From Paucidesulfovibrio gracilis DSM 16080 (GTDB taxonomy: Bacteria > Desulfobacterota > Desulfovibrionia > Desulfovibrionales > Desulfovibrionaceae), in assembly GCF_900167125.1 (NCBI RefSeq), contig NZ_FUYC01000001.1:124001-188000 (forward strand): a stretch of 64,000 nt of DNA, read 5' to 3'. Each line of letters opens with the position of its first letter. Positions within the stretch are counted from its first letter, which is position 1. This document shows, in pieces, positions 56,216 through 64,000 of this stretch. A model generated the notes under the pieces. The model had not been told where the DNA came from. It saw only the letters and a list, made by a program, of their open reading frames with translations, and made no database searches. The position numbers and the translations under genes were made by a program.

Positions 56216-57997
56216 TCAAAATCCCCACCAAATCGGATGCGTGAGAACCCCAACGACCTGGCATTCTGTTCCCGCCACGCGCTTGATGGCTCGTCGGCCT
56301 CTCGCATTCTTCCGCACACGGAGATTTCCACCGGAATCTGTGTGATAAATATTCCTTAACGCGTCATAGGCCTCATATTCGAGACCGAAATCACGCATGG
56401 AGTGCTTCCCCAGAGACATTTCAAGGATTCTATCCCCCGAATCATACGCTAGGGTTCGTGGTCCGCCGAACCGTTCATCACAACATTCTGCAAACAACTC
56501 CCAATTTCGGAAGTTCAATGTTCTGCACAAGCCGTCTCCATGGGTGGACGTACCTTTGATCTCAACACCATTCTCCCTGAAGTATGCAAGCTCCTGTTTT
56601 AGGAGTGCTACAGGATCGGCCGCATGTTTCAGAGCTGTCGCCACCAAGTTGTTATGGAAATTGATTTCATGGCCGAGGCTGCTCAAATACCGTGCTGTTT
56701 CAATCAAATCGGAAGTATGCCGCATTTTACCGTCAACAAGTTTGCCATAGTACCAGGCCGTATGCAGCAAGCAATACGTTGCACGTATTCCGCGTTTATG
56801 CTCCCATTCTGCAATCTTCCTGGCCGTAACATGGTCGTGATCCACATCATGCCGGATCACCAATACATCTTTTTCAAGCTTTGGCCCGTCACTGTATAAC
56901 TCTTGCAACGTCATCAATTCATACGCACCACCAAGGTATGGTGCGAGTAGTTCTTCATAATCTTCGGGCCAGTATTTCCGCTTGTTGGAAAGCCATTTCT
57001 GTTTGGCCTTGAACTCATCGGCCGGGATGTCGTAGGTCAAAAGCGAGTCCAAGTCAGCGGCGGAATAGCTCAATGCATGCATCAACTCTCCGCAACGCGA
57101 CTCAATCCCCTGCACTTCGGACCGTGTGAGATCACGAACATATCGTCCAACACTGTTACCGAAGAATCCCTTTTTCAAATTAGCAGCGTTGGGATGGGAG
57201 GAATCCAGAATTCTGGCTTTGGAATCCTGAAACGCAAGAACGGTCTCTTCCATTTCCAATCCCACCATGCCGAAGACCTCGGAAAGAGCCGCCCCAGGAT
57301 CCTGCACCAGATCCTCATATCGAAGGATCCGGCACTGATCCGGATGCTGGGCTTGAAATGCCTGGAACGCTTCAATTCCTTTTACCCATCGCTGGGCCGC
57401 TGCCCTAAGTCCCACGCCGAAATCCGCAGCCATGAGCGATGCATATACATCACGAGGATCTCGTACGATATAGACAAAATACGAATTTGGATACAAAGCA
57501 AGATAGGTTTCGTACGCGGTATCTGTGACCTTAAAGCCCAAATGCGATGCCCCGTTCCGCACTCCGGGTTCATTCAGGACAGACGACAAAAGCGCCAGCC
57601 GCAGCGAAAGAGAATCGAGACGGTCGCCATTGGACACGGCGTGTTTTTCCAGCACATTCAAAAACTCATCAATCCCAAGCCCCAGTCGATGGCAACGGGA
57701 AACCCATTTTCCAAGCTCCACTTGTCCACTTTGCCGCAGGAGCGAACCAGCCTTCTTCAAGTTTGTGGCGTCAGGTTGCACACTTCGAACCTGGTCGACC
57801 ATATATTGAATGCCAGGCTGTTCCTTGAACAACAACTCATACCCCATGCACACCCGGCTGTGTGCGTCCAAGGCGGCGGAAAGCAGCGTCGTGCCGGAGC
57901 GTGAGACACCACAAGGGAATAGCATGGGCGTCCGGTCAATTGAGACGGTGTCCTTGCTTTTATGAAATCCTAACCGTTTTATGAACTGAGCAAACAT
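56216..57997 (-). CDS. Sulfotransferase-deacetylase-like fusion (sulfotransferase first)
   Basis: A 593-residue two-domain protein. Residues about 20-330 are a PAPS-dependent sulfotransferase: MLFPCGVSRSGTTLLSAALDAHS is the 5'-phosphosulfate loop and YIVRDPRDVYASLMA the 3'-phosphate region. Residues about 380-593 are a polysaccharide-deacetylase-like module with VLVIRHDVDHDHVTA, LGHEINFHNNLVAT and KGTSTHGDGLCR, where the NodB TFDDG and HxxxH motifs are altered. The domain set recalls, in a different order, animal heparan N-deacetylase/N-sulfotransferase. Coupled by a one-base overlap to the sulfotransferase gene upstream. Substrate unknown. Confidence 0.72.
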   Translation of the reverse strand: MFAQFIKRLGFHKSKDTVSIDRTPMLFPCGVSRSGTTLLSAALDAHSRVCMGYELLFKEQPGIQYMVDQVRSVQPDATNLKKAGSLLRQSGQVELGKWVSRCHRLGLGIDEFLNVLEKHAVSNGDRLDSLSLRLALLSSVLNEPGVRNGASHLGFKVTDTAYETYLALYPNSYFVYIVRDPRDVYASLMAADFGVGLRAAAQRWVKGIEAFQAFQAQHPDQCRILRYEDLVQDPGAALSEVFGMVGLEMEETVLAFQDSKARILDSSHPNAANLKKGFFGNSVGRYVRDLTRSEVQGIESRCGELMHALSYSAADLDSLLTYDIPADEFKAKQKWLSNKRKYWPEDYEELLAPYLGGAYELMTLQELYSDGPKLEKDVLVIRHDVDHDHVTARKIAEWEHKRGIRATYCLLHTAWYYGKLVDGKMRHTSDLIETARYLSSLGHEINFHNNLVATALKHAADPVALLKQELAYFRENGVEIKGTSTHGDGLCRTLNFRNWELFAECCDERFGGPRTLAYDSGDRILEMSLGKHSMRDFGLEYEAYDALRNIYHTDSGGNLRVRKNARGRRAIKRVAGTECQVVGVLTHPIWWGF

Positions 57998-58908
57998 TAC
58001 ACGCCAACTCCCAGATACCCGTGGGTTTTCATATGGTCACAACAAAGCTCTTCAATCTGCTCTACCTGCTCCGGTGCCAACTCTTTTTTCCAACGCCCGA
58101 TACTCGACGTAAAAAACGGTTTCTTCAGGTTCTCCGCATTCGGATGCCCAAACGTATGCACGCCGGCTTTGGAACGATAAAATTCGTACACGCCCGCCTC
58201 GGGGTCTAATTGGAGAAACTCGAGGATACCTGCAATCTCTGCATGAGCGTTGCGGACCAAATCTTCATAACGGAGCACTCGTCCCCGACCCGGAACATGC
58301 TCGCAAAACAGTTCAAAGGATTGGATATAATTGTTCCAGGCATGGCAGACATCCGGTATGGTCCGATTGAACTTCCGCTGAAGGTGCGAGGCAACAACGT
58401 CCCGAGGATCGCGCAGGATATAGATCAGGCGCCCGTGAGGAAAAAACGTGTACGCCTTCTCAACAGAGGAAATGTTCAGCTTAAAGCCATAACGGTCGGC
58501 TTTTCTTTTGGTCGCGCCCACGCGGGAAGCAATCCAGGCAGTGAACAAACGGTCCTGAAACGTGGCGATCTCCTTCATCCCCGCCCTGGCCATCTCTTCC
58601 AAGACCTGCAACATTTCATCTTCTTCAAGGCCAGCCCGGTAACACCGTGTAAAGAAAAGCCCCTCCTGAGCGTATCCGCTCCTACGCAAGAGTTTCCCGG
58701 TATTCGAAAAATCTCCCCCGCTAAGAGCCGTACCCTGCCGCAATATCTCCACTAATTGTTCGGGACCGGGCATCACAGCCGGAATCAACTCATATCCCAT
58801 TGAAACGTTGCTATGGGAATCAAAAATGGTTGTGAGCAGCGTTGTGCCGGACCGGGACATGCCGCATGGAAACAGCATTGGATCATGCGAAATGATCATC
58901 ACTCGCAT
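57997..58908 (-). CDS. PAPS-dependent sulfotransferase
   Basis: A 303-residue sulfotransferase. The 5'-PSB loop MLFPCGMSRSGTTLLTTIFD is nearly the same as in the fusion at 56216-57997, and LIYILRDPRDVVASHL is the 3'-phosphate-binding region. Residues 260-290 (FHTFGHPNAENLKKPFF) match the end of the fusion's sulfotransferase domain (HPNAANLKKGFF), so the two are paralogs. The gene overlaps the methyltransferase gene by 10 bases. A cytosolic enzyme that sulfates a glycan precursor is the likely role; PAPS-making cys genes are not in this window. Confidence 0.85.
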   Translation of the reverse strand: MRVMIISHDPMLFPCGMSRSGTTLLTTIFDSHSNVSMGYELIPAVMPGPEQLVEILRQGTALSGGDFSNTGKLLRRSGYAQEGLFFTRCYRAGLEEDEMLQVLEEMARAGMKEIATFQDRLFTAWIASRVGATKRKADRYGFKLNISSVEKAYTFFPHGRLIYILRDPRDVVASHLQRKFNRTIPDVCHAWNNYIQSFELFCEHVPGRGRVLRYEDLVRNAHAEIAGILEFLQLDPEAGVYEFYRSKAGVHTFGHPNAENLKKPFFTSSIGRWKKELAPEQVEQIEELCCDHMKTHGYLGVGV

Positions 58909-59597
58909 TCCCTTTTTTTTGTCACCAATACATGATTGTTTTTAATGAAAAAATATTCCACAACATCAATGGACTCCGCCCGCCAGAATGGAGCGAGAAA
59001 GGACTGTATCGTATGATGGAATTTACCGCCTTTGAAATCCACGGCGTTGCTTTTTCGCGGACAGCGGTTGTAGGGTAGCTTCACGTTCTCCATTGCCGTA
59101 TACGTCCCCATTTGTAACGGCGTAGAGGCAAAAATCGAATAAAAACGTCCCCGGGTTGAAAGCTTTGTGTGCCAGTGCTCAATCACATCCACGGTTTCAG
59201 GCCGATCCATTTCATGCTGATTGTACAGCCCCGGCCCTCTGGCAAAAATCAAATCAAAAAACGCATCGGGATACGGAAGTTTCTCTTCCACGTCGCCTAC
59301 GATAAAATTTCCGGCGTCCCCGCTCTGCGCCATCAAGGTCCGAGCCTTGTCGATCCCACCGCTTGAAACATCAATGCCAAACAGCTCAAGACGAGGCTTC
59401 AGGCATTTCATCCCATAAGCCCATATTCCGTCCCCACAACAAAGATCGAGCACCCGGCCCGTTTCAGGAAGGTTCACGTACCGGGTCAGCCAATTTCGAA
59501 CCAGTTCCTCCGTGTATTGAAACCCCTCCTGGCTTTCATAAAACCTGTCCGTGGCGCATAAGGCATCGTCCGGTGTTTCGTATATTTTTTGTCCCAT
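58899..59597 (-). CDS. Class I SAM-dependent methyltransferase
   Basis: A 232-residue protein with a clear SAM fold: VLDLCCGDGIWAYGMKC (motif I), FGIDVSSGGIDKAR (motif II, Asp), FIVGDVEEKLPYPDAFFDLIFARG (motifs III-IV). Methylation of a sugar or glycan terminus is the probable role. Its end overlaps the sulfotransferase start by 10 bases, making a translation-coupled chain from 61643 to 56216. Confidence 0.82.
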   Translation of the reverse strand: MGQKIYETPDDALCATDRFYESQEGFQYTEELVRNWLTRYVNLPETGRVLDLCCGDGIWAYGMKCLKPRLELFGIDVSSGGIDKARTLMAQSGDAGNFIVGDVEEKLPYPDAFFDLIFARGPGLYNQHEMDRPETVDVIEHWHTKLSTRGRFYSIFASTPLQMGTYTAMENVKLPYNRCPRKSNAVDFKGGKFHHTIQSFLAPFWRAESIDVVEYFFIKNNHVLVTKKRECE

Positions 59598-59615
59598 TCT
59601 GACCTTGCTTTTTTC

Positions 59616-61643
59616 TCACCATTCTACATGGGTCAACGGTAATTTGTGCAATGTAAACGAGCGGACAACCACGCTCGCGGGCAAGGCTGTCGCAGACATA
59701 TACACCGCGAGGTTGAACCGAACGGCCTCGCTCCCCGGACGAAACGAAAAGACATATTCGCTCTTGTCCGAACGAAGACGAACAAGCCCCCGCTGCTCCA
59801 GCTGATTGCCCTCTGCATCATAGAGTAAACAGATAACCCGCGCCGTGTCCCCTGCCGCAATGGACGCACACAGCTCTGCCCGATAATAATGTGCCAACTC
59901 GGACGGCCATCCGGCATCATTGGTTGTGCGGTGCCACGCGCCGCCGCCAAGTAGAACATGGGCATGCCGCCCGCCGTGGGGAACGATTTCAAGCACTCCT
60001 GACGCATGCCGCACGGTGCACCCTGGCGAAGCAGAAGAAGCTGCAATGTCCACCGGCAATGGTTCTGGAGGGTTCGGCTGGGCAGTGCTTCGCTGGGACT
60101 TGGGAGGCTTTTGAAACAACAACGCCATCTGACTCAGCCAAATGAGCAGTCTGCCGGAAATATGATACCCAAGCTCTTTTTTCAATGGATCGCAAATCGC
60201 ATGGTATCGTGCCTTTTGCTTCCGTGACCATCGGCGATAGGCAGGGAATATCCCTTTTTCCCCAGCATTGATCGTTTTGGAAAAATACGGTTTTGCAAGT
60301 CGAGGATAAAAACCAATCCCAAGCTGCGAAAGGACGATTTCCAACTCCTTTGGACCGCGAATCATCCTATCAAAGCGTAAAGAAAGAGCACACGCCTGCA
60401 TAAGCCGCTCGTTCACAAGTCGAACATACCAACACGCCTTTTCAAATGGTCCCATTTCTTCCCAGTGCTCAACCTCCATCACGGGATGCCGATCGTCTTC
60501 GGGCGTATCGTACCAACGGCGGTTCAACAGTGATGAAACGACATCAGCCGGTCGCCGATGCAGATGAATCAACGTTGATTCGGGATAACACGCTGTAAGC
60601 TCCGGCAAAAATTCTTCCAAATAGACATTGACCTCGGCATAGTCGCGTTTGAGGCGTTCCACCCAGGGCCGAACGTCCAGCAACAGCTTTTTCACGCTGT
60701 GGGGGTCAGTCTGTAGCTCCAGAAAGCCGTCGGCCGTGCGCTTGTCCTCCACAAGTTCGCCCTGGACCAACCGATGGTTGAGCATGCACTCATGCCGACT
60801 CGTCACGGAAGACGCCGCATCCAACACCGTGGACAACCACTTGGAACCGGAACGAGCCGTTGACAAGAAAAAAAATATCTTCTGGCTGCCCTTCCAATGT
60901 TCCGGATGACACAACACCTGATGCCGCCCCGTGTCCATGGAAACACTGCAGGGGTCCGGACTGCGGGTCCACTCCCCGCCGCTGTCCGTATAATAATGAT
61001 CAAACGGTACATGCATGGCATCGTATTCAAGGCCCAACTCCGCCATAGAAGTAGACCAAAGTGCAAACCCGGCCCCATCGGGCCGCGTAAGCACGTGATC
61101 CAGGGGATATTGCAGTCCACCTTGTCCGTCGGGACCGGGTACCCCTTCTGGGGTCAACCCATTTTCCGACTCCTGTGGGGATGCGGGACGAAGCTCCCGA
61201 AACTGCCAGTAGTTGATAAACTGCCCATCGTAACAGGATTTGTCGCCATGTGCGGACATTCCCTTGATCCGGATCCCGTTCCCACGCAACCAGTCAAGCA
61301 TCCGCTTGAGATAGGCTGCAGGGTCAGACGTCGCCCCGGTGTACCACTGGGCCAAAGCGTTGCAATGCAGTCCGACTTCGTGACCAAAATCCTGAAGCTG
61401 CAAGCATTTTTCAATAATATTTGCGTCATTCCAATACGGTGCATCAGGCAGGATATAATATGTCGAACGTGTATTGCGTCGATATTCAAAACAAGCCATC
61501 TCCAGCGCCATATCGATACTATGATCAACATCATGCCGTAAGGCTACAGCATGACTCCCTGGTTCTGCCAAACGCAGAAAGGAGACAGGAACGGTAACGC
61601 CCAGGTGGTCAAGATACGTTTCATAGCGATGGGATAAGGCCAT
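59616..61643 (-). CDS. Deacetylase-like-sulfotransferase fusion (deacetylase first) with C-terminal beta domain
   Basis: A 675-residue three-part protein. Residues about 25-230 are deacetylase-like (ALRHDVDHSIDMALEM, FGHEVGLHCNALAQW, IKGMSAHGDKSCY), the same pattern as the C-terminal half of the fusion at 56216. Residues about 255-520 are a sulfotransferase: IFFFLSTARSGSKWLSTVLDAAS and TLIHLHRRPADVVSSLL. The last 130 residues are a beta-rich domain (HARVICLLYDAEGNQLEQRG), possibly carbohydrate binding. Domain order is opposite to the other fusion. The GT4 gene on the right overlaps by one base. Confidence 0.72.
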   Translation of the reverse strand: MALSHRYETYLDHLGVTVPVSFLRLAEPGSHAVALRHDVDHSIDMALEMACFEYRRNTRSTYYILPDAPYWNDANIIEKCLQLQDFGHEVGLHCNALAQWYTGATSDPAAYLKRMLDWLRGNGIRIKGMSAHGDKSCYDGQFINYWQFRELRPASPQESENGLTPEGVPGPDGQGGLQYPLDHVLTRPDGAGFALWSTSMAELGLEYDAMHVPFDHYYTDSGGEWTRSPDPCSVSMDTGRHQVLCHPEHWKGSQKIFFFLSTARSGSKWLSTVLDAASSVTSRHECMLNHRLVQGELVEDKRTADGFLELQTDPHSVKKLLLDVRPWVERLKRDYAEVNVYLEEFLPELTACYPESTLIHLHRRPADVVSSLLNRRWYDTPEDDRHPVMEVEHWEEMGPFEKACWYVRLVNERLMQACALSLRFDRMIRGPKELEIVLSQLGIGFYPRLAKPYFSKTINAGEKGIFPAYRRWSRKQKARYHAICDPLKKELGYHISGRLLIWLSQMALLFQKPPKSQRSTAQPNPPEPLPVDIAASSASPGCTVRHASGVLEIVPHGGRHAHVLLGGGAWHRTTNDAGWPSELAHYYRAELCASIAAGDTARVICLLYDAEGNQLEQRGLVRLRSDKSEYVFSFRPGSEAVRFNLAVYMSATALPASVVVRSFTLHKLPLTHVEW

Positions 61644-63421
61644 CAGTTGACGTACAACCCCTTATATATATTTAGTAATTTTTCGGCTTCATTTCCCCAA
61701 TGAAACTTTCCGGCAGCATTGACCGTATTCGCACGCATCTGCCTTGCTGCCTCCGGATTCTCTTTGATGTCCGTGATGGCACGGGCGATATCGGATGGAT
61801 TCTCCGGATCAAAAACACCTCCCACGGAAAACTCTTCGATTACCCGTCGCATTTCCGGGAAGTCACTGGCAACAACCGGCAGCCCGGCATTGAGGTATTC
61901 AAAAACCTTGTTCGGCGAGCAATAATAGTAGCTGAGGCAAACATTTTCTATCGGTGCGATGCCGAGATCGGCACACGAAGCATACGTCGTCACCATATCG
62001 GACGGCACAGGACCAAAAAAATCAAAACGTTCGTGAACACCATGCTCTTCGGCAATACGCAACAGCGATTCCGTGTACTCTGCGGTTCCATACCCCATGA
62101 AAACCAAATGGCAATCCGGCAACAGCGCCATGCTTTGGATCACCTTCTCCAACCCTCTGTTAAAGGTAATACCGCCACAATACAGTATCAAAAATCGCTG
62201 CTGCGGGATACCAAGTTCCCGCCGAAGCGCTTCCGACTCAACGGCTGCTTCGGTGGACTTGGACAAAGGAGCATTCATGATGACATGCGGCGTGGGAATC
62301 CGATACCGCACTGCAAGCTCCTTTGCGATGGTGTCGTTTACCGTTATAGCCGCATGGCAGCGCCGTATGAGAAATTTTTCCATGCTGGCAAGCAGGAAAT
62401 CATTGATCCGGCCTCGGGGTTTGGTCCTGTTTCTGTTCAGATACAACTCATGGGAGTCATATACAAGCTTGGCCTTGTGCTTGCGGGCCAGCCACCACGC
62501 GACAGGCAGCGTGTTCAAGTCATGGGCCTGATAGATATCCGCAGGTTCGTCCGCAACGGCCTGCATACCGTTTGCATAAAAATTCTGGAAGCAAAGCGGG
62601 CGATGATACCGCAAAACGAATTGCTTGATGTGCTCATAGGACCAGTTCTGAAATTGGTTGCCACGCCTAACGCGCCATTGTCGAATTTGGGCGTACCGAC
62701 GCTGTACGACTCTTTTGCATAGCACTATGCCGCCTTCCAGTCTCCCTCGCAATGTTTTACAATACCTATTCACTCTTCTCTGTAGAGCTATCCCTGCTCG
62801 GGAAAAAGCAGTGGTCAATCGATGCCAGTACAACTTCGAAGTCTGTCCTCGCAATGCCGATTGCATTACGAAAGCATCTCCTGCCCCCCCTCTGCCGACA
62901 GCCAGTCGCAGCACAAAGAGTAACGACCCGACAAAATTAACCCCTGCCCCAAAAGCGAGATAGAGAAACTTCAGGACAACCCAACGCAATACGGCAGCAA
63001 TCCGGGCTATGGCAACCTTCAAAAACGAGAACATTGTACTCATGGCATGCGAAACCAGCCTGACAATCTTGCTGAAACCGGATAAGAAAAAATTCCAAAA
63101 CGATGTCAACAGGTTTGCAAACGCGGCAAGAAAAGATGTCGAACCACGACGCCTGAGTCGCGCCAGCATTCTCAGGTGCGGTGGGTCAAGAACAACTCGG
63201 ATAACCCGAAAACCTTCCACGATTTCACGCGACGCAGTCGTTTTATCCTTGAATGCCACGACGCGCACGTCGTACCCCTGCTCCGTCAGCGTCTTGGCCT
63301 CTTTGAGCACCCGGGAATCGTGCGTAAAATTGTTGAAAACGAACATGCACACACGCCGTCCACAGCCAAGACTGGACCGCTCTGCCTCAGGCTCTTCTCC
63401 TGTCCGACGCTTACTAACCAT
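61643..63421 (-). CDS. Glycosyltransferase family 4 with a ~170-residue insertion
   Basis: A 592-residue protein. GT-B halves are at residues 20-85 (RVCMFVFNNFTHDSRVLKEAKTLTEQGYD) and 285-592 (YQAHDLNTLPVAWWLA, VYDSHELYL, LYCGGITFNRGLEKVIQ, CSPNKVFEYLNAGLPVVASDF). Between them an insertion of about 170 residues contains hydrophobic helices and an Arg/Gln-rich part (RRRYAQIRQWRVRRG), perhaps a membrane anchor. The enzyme resembles WsaF/CapM-like sugar transferases. It ends at the start of the fusion gene. Confidence 0.78.
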   Translation of the reverse strand: MVSKRRTGEEPEAERSSLGCGRRVCMFVFNNFTHDSRVLKEAKTLTEQGYDVRVVAFKDKTTASREIVEGFRVIRVVLDPPHLRMLARLRRRGSTSFLAAFANLLTSFWNFFLSGFSKIVRLVSHAMSTMFSFLKVAIARIAAVLRWVVLKFLYLAFGAGVNFVGSLLFVLRLAVGRGGAGDAFVMQSALRGQTSKLYWHRLTTAFSRAGIALQRRVNRYCKTLRGRLEGGIVLCKRVVQRRYAQIRQWRVRRGNQFQNWSYEHIKQFVLRYHRPLCFQNFYANGMQAVADEPADIYQAHDLNTLPVAWWLARKHKAKLVYDSHELYLNRNRTKPRGRINDFLLASMEKFLIRRCHAAITVNDTIAKELAVRYRIPTPHVIMNAPLSKSTEAAVESEALRRELGIPQQRFLILYCGGITFNRGLEKVIQSMALLPDCHLVFMGYGTAEYTESLLRIAEEHGVHERFDFFGPVPSDMVTTYASCADLGIAPIENVCLSYYYCSPNKVFEYLNAGLPVVASDFPEMRRVIEEFSVGGVFDPENPSDIARAITDIKENPEAARQMRANTVNAAGKFHWGNEAEKLLNIYKGLYVN

Positions 63422-63475
63422 TCACACAACCCTGGGTACCAAACATTTGTGAGGCATGAACTGCGCCCCGCGCCG

Positions 63476-64000
63476 CTACATGGGCTTCAGGCCAGTGCCC
63501 GCCTTGGCATACGCGGCCCCGCAAACGGCACAGGTGAGATCGTCTTCCAGCTTTTCGCCGCAAGCGCAAACCCAGCCGGCCCTTTTTCCGGGATTTCCCA
63601 TCACCAGTGCATGATCCGGAACATCCCGAGTTACCACAGCGCCTGCCCCGACAAAGGCGTACCGACCAATGGTGTTGCCGCAAACGATCGTGCAGTTCGC
63701 TCCCAACGTCGCGCCTTTCTTCACCAAGGTCGGACGTACCTGGTCCATGCGGCGAATATGCGCGCGCGGATTGAAAACATTCGTGAACACCATCGACGGG
63801 CCGCAAAACACGTCATCTTCCAGGGTGACACCCTTGAAAACAGAAATATTATTCTGAATTTTACACCCGTTGCCCACAGAGACATCCGGTCCGATCACCA
63901 CGTTTTGCCCGATATTGCAGCGCTCCCCGACACGGCTCCCTGGCAGGATGCGCGAAAAATGCCAGACCTTGCTTTCGGCTCCGAGATCGGCTCCTTCATC
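63476..64000 (-). CDS. WbpD-like left-handed beta-helix N-acetyltransferase, cut by window edge
   Basis: The coding frame runs off the right edge; at least 174 residues are present. Hexapeptide repeats form a left-handed beta helix (NIGQNVVIGPDVSVGNGCKIQNN), followed by DDVFCGPSMVFTNVFNPRAHI, as in WbpD/WlbB enzymes that N-acetylate UDP-3-amino-3-deoxy-GlcNAcA-type sugars. A zinc-ribbon-like end CACGEKL...CAVCGAAY is present. The start codon is outside the window; the GTG at 63899 is only an in-frame codon. It suggests the glycan contains an amino-sugar uronic acid. Confidence 0.75.
   Translation of the reverse strand, partial: DEGADLGAESKVWHFSRILPGSRVGERCNIGQNVVIGPDVSVGNGCKIQNNISVFKGVTLEDDVFCGPSMVFTNVFNPRAHIRRMDQVRPTLVKKGATLGANCTIVCGNTIGRYAFVGAGAVVTRDVPDHALVMGNPGKRAGWVCACGEKLEDDLTCAVCGAAYAKAGTGLKPM

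Noticed and set aside
1-64000. tRNA, rRNA, CRISPR, prophage or insertion sequences
   Set aside because: No transposase, integrase, phage or Cas proteins are encoded. I saw no repeat array or tRNA-like cloverleaf by eye, but a covariance search was not possible.

Overview
The window reads as chromosomal DNA of an anaerobic Gram-negative bacterium, most likely a sulfate reducer of the Desulfovibrionales. The pointers are LpxB and outer-membrane proteins, a ferredoxin-dependent 2-oxoacid oxidoreductase next to an ADP-forming acyl-CoA synthetase, nickel-pincer (Lar) cofactor genes, an STT3/PglB-type oligosaccharyltransferase, and a locus resembling the ferrosome (fez) genes known from Desulfovibrio magneticus. 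This assignment is inference from gene content. I saw no rRNA, tRNA, CRISPR array, phage or IS element.

Region 1 (1-2120, +): a small set of redox/accessory enzymes (cyclophilin-like fold, exported carboxymuconolactone decarboxylase-like protein, flavodoxin-like FMN protein, cupin). Region 2 (2264-13257): two convergent operons that together look like a ferrosome or membrane-bound iron-compartment locus. The + operon has four small proteins. The - operon has nine genes: three P1B-type ATPases, a triple-FeoA-domain protein, a MamC-like protein and several small membrane or HMA-like proteins. A promoter overlapped by a Fur-box-like sequence precedes the - operon, and a weaker candidate precedes the + operon.

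Region 3 (13413-17304, -): panF with its DUF997 partner, proC and lpxB. Region 4 (17493-28713): a catabolic unit. The - operon encodes a 2-oxoacid:ferredoxin oxidoreductase (alpha, beta, gamma, ferredoxin), an ADP-forming acyl-CoA synthetase, a DAO-type amine/amino-acid oxidase, RidA and an MFS carrier. A BCCT carrier and an IclR regulator are divergently encoded. Two near-identical palindromes in the divergent region are candidate IclR operators. The logic is: import an amino compound, oxidise and deaminate it, oxidise the 2-oxoacid to acyl-CoA, and recover ATP.

Region 5 (28671-34393, -): DASS carrier, LarA-family racemase homolog, then larC, larE and larB, with a terminator between larA and larC. 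Region 6 (34394-64000, mostly -): a 1.2-kb gap, then a long surface-glycan locus. It holds a GT4, an STT3-type oligosaccharyltransferase, DUF2304, GT2, an outer-membrane beta-barrel protein, a lipoprotein hydrolase, three more glycosyltransferases, AsnB, an ABC-exporter-like protein with a degenerate ATPase domain, a 998-residue deacetylase-like/toroid protein, two methyltransferases, a second asparagine-synthetase-like protein, three sulfotransferase-domain proteins (two fused to deacetylase-like modules in opposite orders), a GT4 with a large insertion and a WbpD-like acetyltransferase cut by the window edge. The fusions recall, by architecture only, the animal heparan N-deacetylase/N-sulfotransferase, so the locus may make a sulfated glycan.
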